Assembly: GCF_025698545.1 (NCBI RefSeq)
Contig: NC_068569.1
Coordinates: 21,576,001-21,640,000 of the forward strand
From: Gossypium raimondii
Lineage: Eukaryota > Streptophyta > Magnoliopsida > Malvales > Malvaceae
DNA length: 64,000 nucleotides
Direction: 5' to 3'
Shown here: in pieces, positions 59,014-64,000 of the stretch
How positions within the stretch are numbered: position 1 is the first letter of the stretch
Layout of the letters: each line of letters begins with the position of its first letter
Notes under the pieces: model-generated
Databases searched by the model: none
Told to the model about the DNA's origin: nothing
Seen by the model: only the letters and a program-made list of their open reading frames with translations
Position numbers and translations under genes: made by a program

Positions 59014-62000
59014 TATCCGTCAATTCATCCTTTGCCACAAAACGATTGTACTCAATCCCGTGTTCCACTTGTTTTGAACATTTAATTCAATTTCATAATT
59101 TAACAATAATTTTGTTTTTAGTAATAGATATGAATAAATACATAATACCATTCATCAATTTAATAAATAAACATTAAATTTTAACCATACAAACTTACGA
59201 ATTGAATTGTAATAATTGCAAGAGTTTAGAGACTATTCCACTATTTTTCCTTTTTCACGAGTATCTATGAAATCTTGATCTAAAATATAAAATTACTCAT
59301 TCATTAGCATATATTTCAGTTCCAATTCATTTCACTATTTATACCCTTCAATTTTTTGAATTTACATAATTACCCCAACTTTTACAAATTTTACAGTTTA
59401 GTCCATTAACAAATTAATTTATCAAATCAACTAATTTTCCTCAATTAATAATTTGTCTAAATATTCTAGGCTATCAAACAACCCTTAATAAAATAGAAAT
59501 TTAATACCAAACCCTAATATTTTAACCATTTTCATAATTTGATCCTAACATCAATATTTAATAAAATCACGTTATAATATCATCATACAACAAAATTAAA
59601 GCTCTAAACCCACTTGATATTAATAATTTCTTTCAATGTATTAATTTAGACAATAAAACAATTCATTTCATGCAATTTGGTCATTTTTGACGTTTTACAA
59701 AATTACCCTTAAAATTATACTTTTATTCAATTTAGTCTCGAGCCTAAAACATGCAAATTAGCCATTTTAATGAATACCCATGCTAGTTGAATATTCATAT
59801 ATTTTCCTCCTCCTCTTCTCAATTCTACATCCTTAATGTATATAACATGCTTATATGTAATATTATCTATAATTCTACTATTTACTTATGTTCATATCAA
59901 AGCTATCCACTTGAGTCATAGTCAATAAATTATTTATATCTTGAGCTACAGAATTATAAATTAAGATTCGCTTGATTTTTTTCAAACTAGACTCAAATAT
60001 GTTTCTACCATAAAATTTTCATCATTTATAGTTTAGCCAATAAGTACAGTAAAATCTTCAAATTTATCCCTATTCTGCTGTTTGACAGCTTTGACCTTTG
60101 CTTACTAAAAATTAATTATCTCTTAGTACGGGGTTTGGATGATGTTTCCGTTTGTTTCTCTCGAAAATAGACTCATAAATAATTTAAAAATATAAATTTA
60201 AACCCATAATTATTTTTTTTACAATTTTTGATGATTTTCCAAAGTCAGAACAGGGGAACTCGAAATCAATCTGACCCTGTCTCACAAAAATTCATATATC
60301 TCATAATATGAAATTCTTTTGCTTACACCGTTTCTTCTATGTAAAACAAGACTCAATAGAATTTAATTTATTACTTTAATTAACCTCTAATTCAAGTTAT
60401 ACAATTTTTGGTGGATTTTCAAATTCAGACTACTGCTGCTGTCAAAAACTGTTTTAGTGTAAAATATTGATAACCAAATTTATAACACCCTCCTTTCCTT
60501 TCTCTACAATATTTCCCATCACTTCCTCTTTTTTCCCTTCACTAACATATCAAGAACATAGAACCTTATATAATAAAACTCTACTTTAACACCATTTTCA
60601 TACTTTTTCAATATATTGAAATCTTGATGTTCTTACCTTGACCTATTGATTTCAATCTTTAACTTGATTTTCTCTCTCCTCCAGCTTCTATTTCTTGAAT
60701 CTAACTTGATATTCTAGCTCCCCATTGTCTCCTTATTATTTTTCTCTTTTGGTAGCTATGAAAATTCTTTTGATTTCTAAGTGAAAATGGTGAATTTTTC
60801 ATAAAATGACCAAATTGTAGAAAAAGAAAAATTTCTTTCTCACATGGGTGCATGGAAATATGATGAAAATTCATCATCTTTCTTTCCTTTTATACTAAAT
60901 AAAATAATAAAATGATAATAAAATATCTCATTAAAATATTAATAAAATCATATTTATCTAATTAAATAATTATAAAATGTCATCAAAATATCTTTAATAT
61001 CATCATTCCCTTCTAGAGTTCTCTCTCTTTCTAATTGACCATTTTTCCCTTTATGATCTTTTAAAATTCTATCCTTGAGTCATCACTTAATTTGGTAAAA
61101 TTGCAATTTAGTCCCTCATAATTCTTCACCTATTCAATTTGGTCCTAATTCATCCATTTTCCTTAGTTTCTAGATCATTCTACCCTTAAAATATTTGCAC
61201 TATTGGTCTTTCAACTTTTTTATACTTACACTTTAACCCTTAATTTTTGAGTATTTACTCTTGGGCAACAAAACTTTTCTCACTTTTGCGATTTAATCCT
61301 TTCTTGAATTAATATGTCATAATATACTTCCCAATGTTGACATAACTCAAAATTTCCATTTTTGTCACTTTATTTCCTTATTTTACTATATCAAGAATAC
61401 TATTTTACTTTCTTACTGTAGTAATTTTCGGGGTATTACAGATATATATATATTTATGTATTGAACTCGAATCATAAAAGTATAAACCAAATGTTCTGCT
61501 ACTCATTTAAAACTCTCGCCTTTCCCTTCTCTCGTGATGGCCCGACGTCGTCTTTAGCTATATTCGATAATTCAATAATAAAAAATCAGGTTACATCCAA
61601 TTCATATTCAAATACATAGCCAGTCATATTTCACATTTTATTCAATTTAGCCCCTATATCTGGGATACTCGTATTTTTCAATGTCTAACATCGAATCAAA
61701 ATTTGATTTCATATTCTTTAATTAGGAACCTTATGCTTTCTATCTATAGCATAATTTCATGATAATTTTCAATTTATTAAATTTAAACCCTAATCAAAGT
61801 TAACTAACAAGTTCAATTTACTTTTTAATTTAGTCCTTATCATAATCTAAGCTTACTAACTATCAAATTCTTCAAGTTTAAGCTTAATTCATGAATTTCT
61901 CTCTAATGAAAACTTGCTTAAAACTTGAAAATTGAACGAGTTGATACATGGGCTAGCTAATTCAAGTTCCCATGATCATAAATATATAAAAATTTCAAGA

Positions 62001-62868
62001 AAATAGCTTAGTTACCTTGTTCAATTGGTTGGTTGAATGCTTGGACTAAACTTAAGATTTTTCTTTCTTTTCTTCAAAGCTAGACGATGGAATGAAAAAG
62101 ATGAGAATGTTTTCGTCTTTCATTCCACTAACTAGCATATATATTAATTAATGTTTAATTAACCTTGTTTAATTAATTAATTTAACCATTATTATACATA
62201 ATTTAATTCTTAATTAAACTAAGTGGAATCCACCAAAACCACTCATTATTCATGTTACTCAATGGTTAAATAATCATTTTGGTCCTTTGGATAATTGCTA
62301 TCTAGGTCCTCAAGCATTTTTTAGATTAAAACTCAATAGCGGTTGAACTTCTACAATTTAGTTCATGAGCTTTAATTAACTATTTTCTCGATTAAATTAC
62401 TTAACCAAACTTTAACATATTTTCTTAATAACTTCATTAATCTTTATATTTCATCCTTACAGAATCAATTTATGGAAATAAGGTTCTAAAACTGCATTTT
62501 CTGACACTATTGAAATTCGGGTCGTTACACCCACGGTGAGTTGAGTCTTAGCCTTGATGAACTTAATGAGTGACTCGATCAGTCTAGTGAAACTGCCATG
62601 GTCCATTTGTTCCAAGTTGTCTTTAAGGGATTCTGCTTCGAGGCTGACGAGGCAGATGTTGGGAAGGGAATTGACGCCGAAGAGTTTGAATGAGGATTGG
62701 GATTCGCGAAACTTGAAGTCGTAGAACAACAGCTTGGTGTTAGAGCCGTTGTGGTTGGCAATGAAAGAAAAGGTGACGAGGGCGAAGTCCTGACTGAGCT
62801 CACGGAGGCTGAGGTTGGCTTTTTCATGGAGTTGGATGGTGTCAAAGAAGATGAGGTAGGAGTAAGGG

Positions 62869-64000
62869 TGTAACACCTCTCACCCAACCTGATTGTTAGA
62901 TTTGAGCTACGGGATGCTATAGTCATTGTCAAAGCAATTACAGTTAGCCAGTCAACATACATGCATTTATACATGTTATCGAGTGTTAATCATATCCAAA
63001 ATATGATAATCAATCATTTCTAGGTCTTAATCGAGATTACAAAAGCTCTTTTGTTGACTTGAGCACGAAATAGGACCAAATTATGAAGTTTTAAAAATTT
63101 AGAGTCGATGTTGTGACACCATCAATTCCACGTCGGGATATTACCAAAATAGTATGTCATGTCACAATTTCAGGCTACTTGACGTCATGATGTTAGTTAC
63201 TATCATTCAGCGTTACGACGACGAAGAGTGATCGTCAGGATGAGGACTCTATTTTTTGTAAAAATGAACCATTTGGTACCAATTTTAATGCTTCCAACCA
63301 TACCTAACATTTTATACATCAAATACCAAATCCAATTGGTCCAAAACATACCCAAAAACCATACCAAAGAAGTTTAAACATTCAACTTAACTTCCTTACA
63401 AGATATTCAATTCAATTTCACCAATTAAGCTTAAGCATTTCATTTCCATGGCATACATCTCTATCAATTATCCAAATACCTAACATTTACCTATACCAAA
63501 CCATTCTAAAACATGCCAATTTATATGCCATACATACCTTAAACATAATAGTAAAAGTATATCCATTCAGTTTAATATACATCACAAATGTCAAATTATG
63601 CATTTTTAAACTATTTGCAAAACCAACAACTAGATCACATCTATATACCAAGTTTAATATGTTACTCACATCATAAAGACTTATATACATCAAGACACCT
63701 ATATACATGCCACAACCCTAGGTTCTAAAACGATCAAACATCTATCGATTCAATGATAGGACAGCATGAGCTTCGAACGATCTAGCTTGATGCATTCCGC
63801 AAGGTGACAATCTACAAGGAAAATGGAAAATAAAAGGGGTAAGCATATACGATGCTTAGTAAATTCATAGGTATTAAGCAACAACTTACCTTAACTTCCA
63901 ATTAAACACAATAAGCTACTAAGCTTGACATAATTTGGTTAGAGATGACAATTTATAACATCAACAAGGTGAGTTTAAAAATATAATCAAACCATGTAAT
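62869..64000 (-). mobile_element. Gypsy-type LTR, continuing past the window
   Basis: It begins TGTAACACCTCTCACCC right after OST3/6 coding sequence and aligns with 56609 onward (shared 'gagctacg(a/g)gatgc', 'attacaaaagctctttt'-like phrases). It is a member of the same LTR family in the same orientation. The other end, any internal region and the target duplication lie outside the window. No gene is seen in 62869-64000. Confidence 0.68.

Larger units (their letters stand above)
57241..61440 (-). mobile_element. 4.2-kb solo LTR, Ty3/gypsy Tekay-like
   Basis: In minus orientation it starts TGTAATACCCCGAAAATT and ends GGGGCGTTACA. In plus orientation it runs TGTAACGCCCC to GGGGTATTACA. A perfect 5-bp duplication GATAT lies at 57236-57240 and 61441-61445. 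No gag or pol sequence and no second copy of its ends was found inside, so it is best read as one long LTR. Its end sequence (AACCCTGTTCCAGCGACGG-like) resembles the end of the shorter LTR at 183-781, tying it to chromoviruses. It carries CACACGG/CCGTGTG words (57480-57672) and a palindrome array (58889-59013). It lies inside the solo LTR 56609-62529, so it inserted later. Confidence 0.78.
56609..62529 (-). mobile_element. Solo LTR (gypsy-type) inside the OST3/6 copy, itself interrupted
   Basis: Fossil LTR of about 1.7 kb once the inner element is set aside. In minus orientation it begins TGTAACGACCCGAA (at 62529) and ends GGTGTTATA (at 56609). A perfect 5-bp target duplication CCCAC flanks it. 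No internal retroviral coding region is present, so it is most simply a solo LTR left by recombination. A related LTR begins at 62869. It looks old. Confidence 0.78.
56461..62868 (-). pseudogene. OST3/OST6-like gene copy split by LTR insertions
   Basis: Host-gene sequence on the minus strand in two parts. 62535-62868 encodes YSYLIFFDTIQLHEKANLS, then FALVTFSFIANHN, KLLFYDFKFRESQSSFKLFGVNSLPNICLV and RLIESLIKFIKAKTQLTVG. This is the thioredoxin-like lumenal domain of the oligosaccharyltransferase subunit OST3/OST6. 56461-56608 continues with HHPPIILKKQIILMVWFLFIWSPFATKKIF, the first membrane span, then reads HNPRI and a stop, with no further spans. The two parts are separated by a solo LTR whose 5-bp duplication CCCAC lies at 56604-56608 and 62530-62534. 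The N-terminal part is cut at 62868/62869 by another LTR. Functional OST3/6 has four C-terminal membrane spans and helps N-glycosylation in the ER. No introns are visible in the remaining parts, which fits either the intronless plant gene or a retrocopy. It cannot make a complete protein. Confidence 0.82.

Noticed and set aside
57241-61440. A complete retrotransposon rather than a solo LTR
   Set aside because: Neither gag/pol sequence nor a second copy of the terminal sequence was found between the ends, so a single long LTR fits better.

Overview
The window looks like nuclear DNA from a eudicot plant, most likely a cotton (Gossypium) or a close Malvaceae relative. It is AT-rich, its genes have short exons with GT-AG introns, and it is full of plant transposons. 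One long terminal repeat near the right end carries runs of CACACGG/CCGTGTG words that I associate with cotton retrotransposons. The species call is an inference; I could not search a database.

Layout. 1-6.3 kb: a broken Ty3/gypsy chromovirus with both LTRs and a 5-bp target duplication. 6.9-8.1 kb: a three-exon WRKY gene with the variant core WRKYGKK. 8.1-16.4 kb: AT-rich DNA with small non-autonomous DNA transposons, including a Mutator-type element nested inside another (both with perfect 9-bp target duplications) and a Pack-MULE-like element carrying a host gene fragment. 16.4-48.2 kb: the gene island, with a small two-TM plant protein (-), F-actin capping protein beta (+), p23 co-chaperone (-), a membrane-tethered NAC factor (+), a GDSL esterase (+) and CstF64 (+). 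This is interrupted by a 5.6-kb repeat tract (29-34.6 kb) with a broken copia fragment. 49.7-51.0 kb: a broken class III peroxidase gene (-). 51-56.4 kb: repeats and a LINE remnant split by insertions. 56.4-64 kb: a disrupted copy of an oligosaccharyltransferase OST3/OST6-like gene (-). A solo LTR lies inside it, a second, longer solo LTR lies inside that one, and a third LTR cuts its 5' part and runs off the window.

The host genes are ordinary eukaryotic singletons, not an operon: actin capping, Hsp90 co-chaperoning, ER-tethered stress transcription factor, secreted esterase and mRNA 3'-end formation. Capping protein beta and CstF64 are, from memory, neighbours in Arabidopsis (At1g71790 and At1g71800), so this may be an expanded ancestral block.

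The most interesting signals are in the repeats. Several non-autonomous elements share the terminus GGGTAAAYTA, and one is a near-perfect foldback about 70 bp upstream of a start codon. Precisely datable nested insertions occur in two places. A tandem array of covarying palindromes lies inside the 4.2-kb solo LTR. I found no tRNA, rRNA or CRISPR features. Exon boundaries were set by eye from splice sites, phase and family similarity.
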